DNA from: Christiangramia echinicola DSM 19838
GTDB lineage: Bacteria > Bacteroidota > Bacteroidia > Flavobacteriales > Flavobacteriaceae
Assembly (NCBI RefSeq): GCF_000423065.1
Contig: NZ_AUHG01000012.1
Coordinates: 372,001 to 436,000 of the forward strand
DNA: 64,000 nt
Reading direction: 5' to 3'
Positions 8,699 through 17,236 of this stretch are shown one piece after another. Numbering within the stretch: the stretch's first letter is position 1; every line of letters starts with the position of its first letter. Under the pieces are notes generated by a model. It saw only the letters and a list, made by a program, of their open reading frames with translations, was not told where the DNA came from and did no database searches. A program made the position numbers and the translations under genes.

Positions 8699-9489
8699 TG
8701 CATACTAATAACTCTAATAGCGTACTTAAAACAGATAACCTGAGTATAGGTTACAGAAAAAAAAGCAAGGCTCAAATCATTGCTTCAGGAATAAATATTG
8801 AGGTAAATGCAGGAGAATTAGTAGCCGTGATAGGCGTAAACGGAGCGGGAAAATCAACATTATTAAAAACTTTAAGTGGAATAGCTCAAAGTATTGATGG
8901 ACAGGTTTTTATAGACTCCGATAAGTTAGAGAAAATAGAGGCTGACAACTTGTCAAAACACATAAGCCTCGTGTTAACAGAGCAGATGATCTCTAAAAAC
9001 CTTAGTGTTCTTGAGCTGGTCGCATTAGGTCGTCAACCTTACACAAATTGGATTGGATCACTCACCAAAAATGATCTAAAAAAGATCATGCACTCTATAC
9101 GGTTAGTAAATATTGAAGAGATAAAAAATAAGAAGTGTCACGAACTTAGTGACGGGCAATTTCAAAAAGTACTAATTGCGAGGGCACTTGCTCAGGATAC
9201 ATCTATGATCATACTTGATGAACCCACTACCCACCTGGACCTATATCACAAAGCTTATGTTTTAAAATTGCTTCAAAAACTAAGCAAAGAAACAGGAAAG
9301 GCAATATTATTTGCTTCGCACGAGATCAATCTGGCTCTGCAACTTTGCGATAAACTGGTTATACTAAAGGACGATAAAGCCTTATTCGGAACTCCTGCAG
9401 ATCTGATAAACGATAATGCGTTGGATGACCTTTTCCCTGAGAATTTAATTCAATTCGACAAAAAGACATCAAGCTTTAAAATTAAATAA
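8698..9489 (+). CDS. btuD: cobalamin ABC transporter ATPase, BtuD-like
   Basis: A 263-residue ABC ATPase. The Walker A motif GVNGAGKST (about residues 45-53), the signature LSDGQ (about 146-150; more usually LSGGQ), the Walker B motif MIILDEP (about 168-174) and the switch His in ASHEINLAL are present. It would energise the BtuC dimer. This is the last gene of the btuFCD operon. No clear terminator follows before rmuC. Confidence 0.87.
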   Translation: MHTNNSNSVLKTDNLSIGYRKKSKAQIIASGINIEVNAGELVAVIGVNGAGKSTLLKTLSGIAQSIDGQVFIDSDKLEKIEADNLSKHISLVLTEQMISKNLSVLELVALGRQPYTNWIGSLTKNDLKKIMHSIRLVNIEEIKNKKCHELSDGQFQKVLIARALAQDTSMIILDEPTTHLDLYHKAYVLKLLQKLSKETGKAILFASHEINLALQLCDKLVILKDDKALFGTPADLINDNALDDLFPENLIQFDKKTSSFKIK

Positions 9490-9540
9490 GCAGTAGATTC
9501 AATTTTCTCACCTCAATCTTCTCTAAAATTCTTAAATAAG

Positions 9541-9548
9541 TATCTTTG
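9541..9548 (+). promoter_or_regulatory. -7 box of the rmuC promoter
   Basis: TATCTTTG matches the Bacteroidetes -7 consensus exactly, 17 bp before the rmuC ATG. This suggests rmuC has its own start even though no terminator separates it from btuD. Confidence 0.5.
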
Positions 9549-9565
9549 AGGAAACCGCCCATTAC

Positions 9566-10993
9566 ATGAACGAATATCTTCTGGTCACTTTTATATTTTT
9601 AATTGCACTAGGAATTGGCACCTATCTCGGGAAGTTAATTTCCGGCTTAAAATCTAAATCTGAAAACGGCAAACTGGAAGAAAGAAATCATCAACTATCA
9701 CTTCAATTAGAAGAAGTCAAGAATCAGTTAAACAGTAATTTAGAAAATTACAAGACAGACCTTCAGCAGCTTAAAAATGAATCTCGTGTGAATATCGAAA
9801 AGATCGAACTTGAGCGAGAAGATCTTAGAAAAGAGAAAGAATATTTAAGCCTTCAGCTCACCAAGAAAATTTCAGAATTCAATAATTTAGAGGAAAGAAA
9901 TGAGGAGCAAAAAGCTGAAGTAGAAAAACTGCAGGAAAAATTCTCTAAGGAATTTGAAAATCTTGCCAACAGGATACTTGATCAAAAATCTGAAAAATTC
10001 ACCAACCTTAATAAACAGAACATTGAAAATATCCTTGATCCTTTAAATAAAAAAATCAGGGAATTTGAGGAGAAAGTTAGTCTAAGCAATACAGAATCTG
10101 TAAAAAGGCATGCTGAACTTGGCGAAAAACTAAAATTCCTGAATGAGCAAAATATCAAAATTAGCGAGGAAGCAACCAATTTAACCAGGGCATTAAAAGG
10201 AGATACTAAAATGCAGGGGAATTGGGGCGAGATGGTACTGGAAAGAGTATTGGAACGCAGTGGGCTGCAAAAGGATAGCGAATATTTCGTTCAGCAAAGT
10301 TTTAATACCGAAGATGGCAAACGGGTTATGCCAGATGTGGTTATTCACCTACCCGGTGACAAGAAGATGGTGGTAGATTCAAAAGTTTCTCTCAATGCGT
10401 ACGAGAGATATATTAACGCTACAGATGAAGAGGATAAAAATTCACATTTAAAAAACCACTTGATTTCGGTAAAGAACAGGGTAAACGAACTGGGAAATAA
10501 GAATTACCATTCGCTTTATCAAATGGAAAGTCCTGATTTTGTGCTTCTATTTATCCCAATTGAAGCTGCTTTTGCCATAGCCTCTAATGAATATCCCGCT
10601 TTATATGGTGATGCTTTTGAAAAGAATATCATCATTGTTACGCCTACTACTCTTCTTGCGGTTCTCAAGACCATAGATTCTATGTGGCAGAACGAGAAGC
10701 AGAAACAAAATGCTATCGAGATCGCTACCCAGGCTGGTGCATTGTACGACTCATTTACCAGCCTAACCGATGAATTATTAAAAATTGGTCGTCAAATAGG
10801 CACGGTTCAGAATTCATACGAGGGAGCAATGAAAAAGCTTACCGGAAAAGGCAATTTGATTCGAAGGGTAGAAAAACTCAAGAAATTAGGCGCTAAAGCC
10901 AGCAAACAAATAGATCAAAAACTTCTGAATCGTTTAGAAACCGAGGATGAACAGGAGGAAAATGAAACACCTTCCTTAAACCACAATAATTAA
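9566..10993 (+). CDS. rmuC: DNA recombination protein RmuC family
   Basis: A 475-residue protein with an N-terminal membrane anchor (residues 4-20) and a long coiled coil (about 30-215). The RmuC nuclease-like core (about 215-420) includes GNWGEMVLERVLERSGL, MPDVVIHLPGDKKMVVDSKVSL and TPTTLLAVLKTI. In E. coli, RmuC limits inversions at short inverted repeats; the domain resembles restriction endonucleases. It is followed after 2 bp by a small membrane protein gene and then a thioesterase gene, which look co-transcribed. Confidence 0.9.
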   Translation: MNEYLLVTFIFLIALGIGTYLGKLISGLKSKSENGKLEERNHQLSLQLEEVKNQLNSNLENYKTDLQQLKNESRVNIEKIELEREDLRKEKEYLSLQLTKKISEFNNLEERNEEQKAEVEKLQEKFSKEFENLANRILDQKSEKFTNLNKQNIENILDPLNKKIREFEEKVSLSNTESVKRHAELGEKLKFLNEQNIKISEEATNLTRALKGDTKMQGNWGEMVLERVLERSGLQKDSEYFVQQSFNTEDGKRVMPDVVIHLPGDKKMVVDSKVSLNAYERYINATDEEDKNSHLKNHLISVKNRVNELGNKNYHSLYQMESPDFVLLFIPIEAAFAIASNEYPALYGDAFEKNIIIVTPTTLLAVLKTIDSMWQNEKQKQNAIEIATQAGALYDSFTSLTDELLKIGRQIGTVQNSYEGAMKKLTGKGNLIRRVEKLKKLGAKASKQIDQKLLNRLETEDEQEENETPSLNHNN

Positions 10994-10995
10994 AA

Positions 10996-11361
10996 ATGAA
11001 GAAAACACTAATTTACATCCTTGGAGGAATATTTATTTTATGGCTTCTTTATTATGCCTTTATCTATTTTGTACCCTATAGTGAAGGTACTCGAAGCGGG
11101 GAATTGATAAAATTCAGCCATAAAGGTGTGATCGTAAAGACCTGGGAAGGTGAAATAAGCCAGGGTATAAGCGGGGCACAGATATTTCAATTTTCGGTAC
11201 TTGATAGAAATGATGAAGTAATTCAACAATTACAGGAATATGAAGGAAATTATGTAAAACTCACTTATGTAGAACGCTTTTCTACTTTCTTCTTCTGGGG
11301 TGATACCAAATATTTCATCACAGAGGTCGAAAAATCTGAAAGCCCACATTTTAGAAAATAA
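10996..11361 (+). CDS. small conserved membrane protein of unknown function
   Basis: A 121-residue protein with one N-terminal membrane span (about residues 4-27) and a compact beta-rich domain that ends at the C-terminus. Relatives in Flavobacteriia are sometimes labelled 6-phosphogluconate dehydrogenase, but nothing in the sequence supports that: there is no dinucleotide-binding motif and it is far too short. It sits 2 bp after rmuC and 2 bp before the thioesterase gene, so it is probably co-transcribed. No function can be assigned. Confidence 0.7.
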   Translation: MKKTLIYILGGIFILWLLYYAFIYFVPYSEGTRSGELIKFSHKGVIVKTWEGEISQGISGAQIFQFSVLDRNDEVIQQLQEYEGNYVKLTYVERFSTFFFWGDTKYFITEVEKSESPHFRK

Positions 11362-11363
11362 CT

Positions 11364-11915
11364 ATGCAGAAAGATTTCAAGAGAGTAAAAGATAGCCAGG
11401 TAGTAATATCAGAATTAATGCTTCCCTCCCATTCTAATTTTAACGGAAAGATCCATGGAGGCTATATTTTGTCATTATTAGATCAGATTGCTTTTGCTTG
11501 CGCTTCAAAGCATTCAAGAGCCTATTGTGTTACCGCCAGTGTAGATACGGTAGATTTTTTAAGACCTATAGAAATTGGGGAACTTGTTACCATGAAAGCT
11601 TCAGTAAACTACGTGGGACGCAGCTCGATGGTTATTGGGATAAGGGTTGAGGCTGAAAATATTCAGACCGGTGATATAAAACATTGTAATTCTTCATATT
11701 TCACCATGGTTGCTAAAAATGATAAAGGTAAATCTGTAGCAGTTCCGGGGCTTATTCTTAAGACCGACAACCAGATAAGACGTTTTGCAAAAAGCATAAA
11801 AAGAAAGAATATGAAGAGCAATAGAGTCAAAGAATTTCATGAAACCGATTTTTCTTCAGAAAAATATCTTCACATTCTTGAAGATCACAAGGTAAAAATA
11901 GAATTAGATTCTTGA
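11364..11915 (+). CDS. acyl-CoA thioesterase, hotdog fold
   Basis: A 183-residue 4HBT/hotdog thioesterase of the YciA/ACOT type. The motif FNGKIHGGYILSLLDQIAFACASKHS (about residues 19-44) matches the conserved NxxGxxHGGxxLxxxD segment with the catalytic Asp near position 34. SVDTVDFLRPIEIGELVTMKASVNYVGRSSMVI also fits the family. It would hydrolyse acyl-CoA to free acid and CoA. Its stop overlaps the TTG start of the next gene. Confidence 0.88.
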   Translation: MQKDFKRVKDSQVVISELMLPSHSNFNGKIHGGYILSLLDQIAFACASKHSRAYCVTASVDTVDFLRPIEIGELVTMKASVNYVGRSSMVIGIRVEAENIQTGDIKHCNSSYFTMVAKNDKGKSVAVPGLILKTDNQIRRFAKSIKRKNMKSNRVKEFHETDFSSEKYLHILEDHKVKIELDS

Positions 11916-12892
11916 AATCTCACGGATTCATATTCGCAATATTCATCGCGATAGGTATAGCCTATTTCTTTCCTCAAGGTATAGATCTACTGCCTTTAAA
12001 GACAATTACAGATATAGGTATAGGGCTCATCTTCTTTTTGTATGGCCTGAAACTTTCTCCGTCAGAATTTAAAGCGGGTGTTGTGAATTACAAAGTTCAC
12101 ATTATTATTCAGCTAACAACTTTTATAGTTTTTCCGCTATTATGCCTGCTCTGTTTACCTCTATTTGAAGATGGTTTAAAATCTGATCTATGGATTGCCT
12201 TATTTTTCCTTGGAGCCTTACCCTCAACTGTTTCCTCCTCTGTGGTAATGGTTGCATTGGCAAAAGGTAACCTACCAACCGCCATATTCAATGCAAGTCT
12301 TTCTGGCTTGATCGGAATTGTAGCAACTCCCCTATGGATTGGATTTATCCTGGAAAAATCTACCGATTTTGATTTTCTTATAGTTCTGCAAAAACTTTGC
12401 TTACAGATAATCCTTCCACTAGTCATTGGTCTATTCCTGCAAAGATATTTTGGTCAAATTGCGAGGAAATACGGAAGGCAATTGAGCCTTTTTGATAAAA
12501 CCACGATCATCCTGATCATCTATTCCAGTTTTAGTAGTTCATTCACTTCAGACCTAATAAAAAATATTGAACTTATTGATTTGTTTAAAATGACTGCTAT
12601 CGTACTCACTCTTTTCTTCCTGGTATTTTTCGGATTGGCATTTATTTCTAGATTAAGTGGTCTAAATACTGAAGATAAGATCGCCGCTCAATTCTGCGGA
12701 ACAAAGAAATCACTTGTTCACGGTTCTGTAATGGTTAGAGTACTTTTCGGAAATGCAGCAAATTCAGGATTATTATTACTCCCTATAATGATCTATCACT
12801 CTACCCAATTGATCCTCGTAGCCTGGTATGCTGAAAAATACAGAAAAAGAAAATTTACGGATTCAGGTAAAGCGCTATTTCAGAAAGATTGA
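11912..12892 (+). CDS. SBF-like (bile acid:sodium symporter-like) membrane transporter
   Basis: A 326-residue integral membrane protein with about nine to ten helices, resembling the SBF-like family (YfeH type). Conserved-looking segments are GIGLIFFLYGLKLSP, LPSTVSSSVVMVALAKGN and FCGTKKSLVHGSVMV. The start is TTG at 11912, overlapping the thioesterase stop by 4 nt; no ATG lies nearby. The substrate is unknown, since family members move organic anions with sodium. The 3' end overlaps the convergent DUF423 gene by 38 bp. Confidence 0.82.
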   Translation: MKSHGFIFAIFIAIGIAYFFPQGIDLLPLKTITDIGIGLIFFLYGLKLSPSEFKAGVVNYKVHIIIQLTTFIVFPLLCLLCLPLFEDGLKSDLWIALFFLGALPSTVSSSVVMVALAKGNLPTAIFNASLSGLIGIVATPLWIGFILEKSTDFDFLIVLQKLCLQIILPLVIGLFLQRYFGQIARKYGRQLSLFDKTTIILIIYSSFSSSFTSDLIKNIELIDLFKMTAIVLTLFFLVFFGLAFISRLSGLNTEDKIAAQFCGTKKSLVHGSVMVRVLFGNAANSGLLLLPIMIYHSTQLILVAWYAEKYRKRKFTDSGKALFQKD

Positions 12893-13253
12893 TCGTCAAT
12901 AAAATCCATCCAATTATTAACAATAGTCCTCCAAAAGGTGTAACAGGCCCAAGGAATTTTAGTTTTTTCCCATTTGCTGAACTCCAGGTTAGTCCGTAAA
13001 TACTAAATGAAAAGAGGATAATACCAATTATAAAACACCATCCCATAACAATCTGTGAGGTTTCTAAGAATGGAAAGGTTATTCCACAAATTATTAAAAC
13101 CATAGCATGATACATCTGGTATTTCACACCGGTTTCAAAACTCTTTAACTGGTCTTCACTAAAACGTTTCTTCAAGGCATGAGCCCCAAACGCTCCTAAA
13201 ACCACAGATAAACCTCCGAATATTCCTCCAAATATCAATATTAATTCTTTCAT
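12855..13253 (-). CDS. DUF423 family membrane protein
   Basis: A 132-residue protein with four predicted membrane helices and the DUF423 signature GAFGAHALKKRFSEDQL near residues 18-34, followed by YQMYHAM. The ATG at 13253 is preferred over 13277, because the longer form would start inside the terminator stem. The function of this widespread family is unknown. Its last 38 bp are shared with the SBF-like gene on the other strand. Confidence 0.85.
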   Translation of the reverse strand: MKELILIFGGIFGGLSVVLGAFGAHALKKRFSEDQLKSFETGVKYQMYHAMVLIICGITFPFLETSQIVMGWCFIIGIILFSFSIYGLTWSSANGKKLKFLGPVTPFGGLLLIIGWILLTINLSEIALYLNP

Positions 13254-13264
13254 ATTTTCAGCAT

Positions 13265-13304
13265 AAAAAAAGGTCATTCCAAATATAATTGAAATGACCT
13301 TTTT
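13265..13304 (-). terminator. carB terminator with an embedded -7 box for DUF423
   Basis: On the minus strand the arms AAAGGTCATT/AATGACCTTT form a stem followed by a T-run, 16 bp after the carB stop. The loop contains TATATTTG (13280-13287), an exact -7 box whose start point would fall near 13273, 20 nt before the DUF423 ATG. Confidence 0.8.
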
Positions 13305-13319
13305 AAAATTTAATTACTA

Positions 13320-16172
13320 TTATTTACTTAAATACATCTTTCTTCTAGAGTAAAGATCGTAGAAACTATCATCCTTTAAGCTTTCAATAAAGAGAATGCT
13401 CTCACCCGTACTTTTCATTTCAGGTCCTAATTGTTTATTTACATTATAGAACTTATTGAAAGAGAAAACCGGCTGCTTGATCGCATACCCCTCTAATTGA
13501 GGATTGAAATTGAAATCTTTAACTTTCTTTTCGCCAAGCATTACCTTAGTCGCATAATTCACATACGGCTCTTTATAAGCCTTAGCGATAAAAGGAACTG
13601 TTCTGGAAGCTCTTGGGTTTGCTTCAATAATAAAAACTTTGTCGTCCTTGATCGCAAACTGAATATTAATAAGACCCACCGTATTCAATGCAAGTGCAAT
13701 TTTACGTGTATGATCTTTGATCTGCTGCATTACAAGATCACCAAGATTAAATGGAGGTAGTACGGCATTTGAATCCCCTGAGTGGATTCCACAAGGTTCA
13801 ATATGTTCCATAATCCCTATGATATAAACATCTTCACCGTCACAGATCGCATCTGCTTCAGCTTCAATAGCACCATCCAGATAATGATCCAGTAATAATT
13901 TATTGTTAGGTATTTTTCTAAGAAGATCTACAACATGAGCTTCCAGATCATCTTTATTGATCACGATCTTCATTCCCTGTCCTCCTAGAACATAAGAAGG
14001 TCTTACCAGGATTGGGAAGTCAAGTTCATCTGCAAGAGCAAGGGCCTCATCAGCATTTTCAGCAGTTCCGAAATCTGGATAAGGAATATCATTTTCCTGA
14101 AGTAATCTGGAGAAGCTACCTCGGTCTTCAGCAAGATCCAAGGCTTCAAAACTTGTTCCCATGATCTTGATACCATATCTCTCCAGCTTTTCAGCCAGTT
14201 TAAGAGCAGTTTGCCCACCAAGTTGTACAATTACACCTTCAGGCTTCTCATGTCTTATAATATCGTAGATATGCTCCCAGAATACTGGCTCAAAATATAA
14301 TTTATCGGCAATATCAAAATCTGTAGAAACAGTTTCCGGGTTACAGTTGATCATAATAGTCTCATAACCACATTCTGCTGCAGCGAGAACACCGTGAACA
14401 CAACTATAGTCAAATTCAATCCCCTGTCCTATCCTGTTTGGACCAGAGCCAAGAACTACTATTTTTTTACGGTCTGAAACTTTACTCTCATTGGCTACAT
14501 AAATATCGCCTTCTTTAGATCTTATTTCTTCTTCGAAAGTTGAATAATAATAAGGAGTTTCTGCTTTAAATTCAGCTGCACAGGTATCTACTAATTTATA
14601 AACCCTGTTAACCCCCAATTCTTCTCTTTTCTTATACACTTCACTTTCCCAGCAATCCAGCATATGAGCGATCTGTCTGTCTGCAAAACCTTTTTGCTTT
14701 GCTTCCAGTAATAGATCTTTAGGAAGTGAATGAATATCGTAGCCCGAAATTTCAACATCCAGGGCATGCAATTCTTCATATTGTTTAAGGAACCACATGT
14801 CAATTTTAGTGATCTCATGGATCCTGCTTAATGGAATACCCATTTGTATCGCATCATAGATCACAAAAACTCTATCCCAGCTTGGGTTGGTTAATTTGTC
14901 TATTATCTGATCATAATCTTTATAACCTTTCCCGTCTGCACCAAGCCCGTTACGTTTGATTTCAAGAGACTGGGTAGCTTTATGTAAAGCTTCCTGGAAT
15001 GATCTTCCAATTCCCATAACCTCACCTACAGATTTCATTTGAAGTCCTAAAGTTCTATCTGAACCTTCAAATTTATCGAAGTTCCATCGTGGAATTTTAA
15101 CGATCACATAATCCAGAGAAGGTTCAAATAACGCTGATGTAGATTGAGTGATCTGGTTATCCAGCTCATCCAGATTGTAACCTAAGGCAAGTTTAGTAGC
15201 AATCTTAGCAATTGGATATCCCGTTGCTTTAGAAGCAAGCGCAGAAGATCTGGAAACACGAGGATTAATCTCAATTGCTACAATATCCTCTTTTTCATCT
15301 GGACTCACAGCAAATTGCACGTTACAACCACCAGCGAAATCACCAATATTTCGCATCATTTTTATTGCCATGTCTCTCATCTTCTGATAAGTCTTATCAC
15401 TAAGAGTCATTGCTGGAGCAACAGTAATAGAATCACCGGTATGAATCCCCATAGGATCCATATTCTCGATGGCACATATGATCACAACATTATCATTACG
15501 ATCACGTAGTAATTCAAGCTCATATTCTTTCCAGCCTAATAAAGCTTTATCTATTAAAACCTCATGAATTGGAGAAGCTTCCAGTCCACGGGAAAGCATT
15601 TCATCAAAATCTTCAGCTTTATGAACAAAAGAAGCGCCTCCACCACCTAAGGTAAAGGAAGCACGAATTACTAGCGGAAAACCAAATTCCTGAGCTACCT
15701 CTTTACCTTGAAGGTAAGAAGTAACAGTTTTAGCAGGAGCAACCGGAATATCTATTCTGCCCATCAATTGCTTAAACTGCTCTCTATCCTCACAAATATT
15801 GATAGCGTCTATATCTACTCCAATGAGTTTTACTCCAAAATCACCCCAGATCCCTTTTTCGTCTGCCTCAATACAAAGATTTAAGGCTGTTTGACCTCCC
15901 ATGGTAGGAAGTACAGCATCAATTTCAGGATGATCTTTCAGGATCTCGATAAGAGATTTTGTAACAAGTGGCTTTAAATACACATGATCGGCCATAGAAG
16001 GGTCGGTCATGATGGTTGCTGGATTAGAGTTTATCAGGATGGTCTTAATCCCGTCTTCTCTAAGGGAACGAAGGGATTGAGTTCCAGAATAATCGAATTC
16101 ACAGGCCTGTCCTATAATAATTGGTCCAGATCCTATAATTAAAACGCACTTGATGTCTTTGTTTTTTGGCAT
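13320..16172 (-). CDS. carB: carbamoyl-phosphate synthase large subunit
   Basis: A 950-residue protein with the two homologous ATP-grasp halves of CarB. The first begins LIIGSGPIIIGQACEFDYSG and the second VLGSGPNRIGQGIEFDYS. ATP-grasp motifs such as RASFTLGGGGAS and RPSYVLGGQGM occur, as does AIEINPRVSRSSALASK. It makes carbamoyl phosphate from glutamine-derived ammonia, bicarbonate and 2 ATP for pyrimidine and arginine synthesis. E. coli CarB is 1073 residues; here the sequence stops soon after the second ATP-grasp domain, so the C-terminal MGS-like allosteric domain is missing. carA is not in the window. Confidence 0.96.
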   Translation of the reverse strand: MPKNKDIKCVLIIGSGPIIIGQACEFDYSGTQSLRSLREDGIKTILINSNPATIMTDPSMADHVYLKPLVTKSLIEILKDHPEIDAVLPTMGGQTALNLCIEADEKGIWGDFGVKLIGVDIDAINICEDREQFKQLMGRIDIPVAPAKTVTSYLQGKEVAQEFGFPLVIRASFTLGGGGASFVHKAEDFDEMLSRGLEASPIHEVLIDKALLGWKEYELELLRDRNDNVVIICAIENMDPMGIHTGDSITVAPAMTLSDKTYQKMRDMAIKMMRNIGDFAGGCNVQFAVSPDEKEDIVAIEINPRVSRSSALASKATGYPIAKIATKLALGYNLDELDNQITQSTSALFEPSLDYVIVKIPRWNFDKFEGSDRTLGLQMKSVGEVMGIGRSFQEALHKATQSLEIKRNGLGADGKGYKDYDQIIDKLTNPSWDRVFVIYDAIQMGIPLSRIHEITKIDMWFLKQYEELHALDVEISGYDIHSLPKDLLLEAKQKGFADRQIAHMLDCWESEVYKKREELGVNRVYKLVDTCAAEFKAETPYYYSTFEEEIRSKEGDIYVANESKVSDRKKIVVLGSGPNRIGQGIEFDYSCVHGVLAAAECGYETIMINCNPETVSTDFDIADKLYFEPVFWEHIYDIIRHEKPEGVIVQLGGQTALKLAEKLERYGIKIMGTSFEALDLAEDRGSFSRLLQENDIPYPDFGTAENADEALALADELDFPILVRPSYVLGGQGMKIVINKDDLEAHVVDLLRKIPNNKLLLDHYLDGAIEAEADAICDGEDVYIIGIMEHIEPCGIHSGDSNAVLPPFNLGDLVMQQIKDHTRKIALALNTVGLINIQFAIKDDKVFIIEANPRASRTVPFIAKAYKEPYVNYATKVMLGEKKVKDFNFNPQLEGYAIKQPVFSFNKFYNVNKQLGPEMKSTGESILFIESLKDDSFYDLYSRRKMYLSK

Positions 16173-16231
16173 GATAATATGTTGTGTTTCCGTTGAGTTG
16201 TTGGGACTAAAAATAAGAAGCGTCTGGGTAT

Positions 16232-16264
16232 AAAAAAAGGCGTTACTTAAAAAGTAACACCTTT
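16232..16264 (-). terminator. rpmH terminator
   Basis: On the minus strand the arms AAAGGTGTTACTT/AAGTAACGCCTTT, with a 3-nt loop and a T-run, form a strong intrinsic terminator 24 bp past the rpmH stop. It separates rpmH from carB. Confidence 0.85.
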
Positions 16265-16287
16265 ATTATTTCGAACACTATGATTCA

Positions 16288-16446
16288 TTAGTGTTTATGT
16301 CTGTTTTCAGAAGATACAGATAATTTCTTTCTACCTTTAGCTCTTCTACGAGCAAGGACTTTTCTTCCGTTTGCACTGGCCATACGCTCCCTGAATCCGT
16401 GCTTATTTTTTCTTTTCCTTTTAGATGGTTGAAACGTTCTTTTCAT
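16288..16446 (-). CDS. rpmH: 50S ribosomal protein L34
   Basis: A 52-residue, very basic protein starting [20 protein letters not shown] and continuing with the L34 signature [21 protein letters not shown]. The usual L34 length is 44-53 residues. It is a structural protein of the large ribosomal subunit. It stands alone here between a strong promoter and a strong terminator; dnaA or rnpA are not adjacent. Confidence 0.97.
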
Positions 16447-16501
16447 TGTGAGTATCTTTTATCTTCTGTAAATTCGTTTTGTCTGTCTTTAAAACTGCGT
16501 G

Positions 16502-16532
16502 CAAATATACAAAGCTTTTTAAGTACTGCAAA
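16502..16532 (-). promoter_or_regulatory. rpmH promoter
   Basis: On the minus strand TTTG (16529-16532) is followed by 19 nt and TATATTTG (16502-16509), a full match to the Bacteroidetes housekeeping promoter. Transcription should start near 16495, about 50 nt before the ATG. Confidence 0.8.
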
Positions 16533-16564
16533 TACTAAATTAAAATATTTTTAATTGTTTTTAT

Positions 16565-16572
16565 TACCTTTG
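16565..16572 (+). promoter_or_regulatory. -7 box upstream of the TPR membrane protein gene
   Basis: TACCTTTG is an exact TAnnTTTG match 24 bp before the ATG at 16597. No good -33 element is visible. Confidence 0.45.
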
Positions 16573-16596
16573 CCGACTGGAAAATCAAGATAAAAA

Positions 16597-17112
16597 ATGT
16601 TCAACAAAAATATTAAGTTAGTTTTAGCCGGTTTAAGTATTGCAATAGCGGTCTGGCAGTTCATCGAAGGAAATATAGGTAACGGTATCGCCCTGATACT
16701 TTTATCTGGAATTTTCATTTTCCTTTATTTTAAAAATGAAATGATCTTACTGGCTTTTTTAAAGCTAAGAAAGCAAGATTTCCCTGGCGCTAAGAAATGG
16801 CTAGACAAAATAAACAATCCTGAAACTGCACTTGTAAAGAAGCAACAAGGGTATTACTGGTACCTTCACGGCCTAATGGTTTCCCAAACAAACATCACCC
16901 AGGCTGAAAAATTCTTTAAGCGAGCTCTTAAACTCGGTTTATCTATGGATCATGATCTGGCTATGGCCAAGCTTAATCTTGCAGGAATCGCCATGACCAA
17001 AAGAAGGAAACGTGAGGCTACTACACTTTTAAATGAAGCAAAAAAGCTAGATAAGCATGGAATGATGAACGATCAAATCAGGATGATGAAAGAGCAAATG
17101 AAAAAGATCTAA
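16597..17112 (+). CDS. membrane protein with TPR-like helices
   Basis: A 171-residue protein. Two N-terminal membrane spans (about residues 6-22 and 28-46, the second containing IALILLSGIFIFLYF) are followed by a soluble region. That region has TPR-like helical pairs (YWYLHGLMVSQTNITQAEKFFKRALKLGL, AMAKLNLAGIAMTKRRKREATTLLNEA). It probably presents a small cytoplasmic scaffold at the inner membrane. It is monocistronic and no specific role can be assigned. Confidence 0.7.
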   Translation: MFNKNIKLVLAGLSIAIAVWQFIEGNIGNGIALILLSGIFIFLYFKNEMILLAFLKLRKQDFPGAKKWLDKINNPETALVKKQQGYYWYLHGLMVSQTNITQAEKFFKRALKLGLSMDHDLAMAKLNLAGIAMTKRRKREATTLLNEAKKLDKHGMMNDQIRMMKEQMKKI

Positions 17113-17205
17113 TTCCCATCTTATTAACATTTTAAGAACAAAATAGCTTTTAACTAAAATATAGGCACTTTAACGATATTTTTTTCTTGTAAGAAAAAGC
17201 TGATA

Positions 17206-17213
17206 TACTTTTG
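17206..17213 (+). promoter_or_regulatory. -7 box upstream of the thioredoxin-like gene
   Basis: TACTTTTG matches the -7 consensus exactly, 23 bp before the ATG at 17237. A TTG lies 16 nt upstream, closer than usual. Confidence 0.45.
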
Positions 17214-17236
17214 ACAAAACCAGCCCCACAAATTAC

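Noticed and set aside
10996-11361. The label 6-phosphogluconate dehydrogenase for the small membrane protein
   Set aside because: 121 residues with one membrane span and no nucleotide-binding motif cannot be that enzyme.
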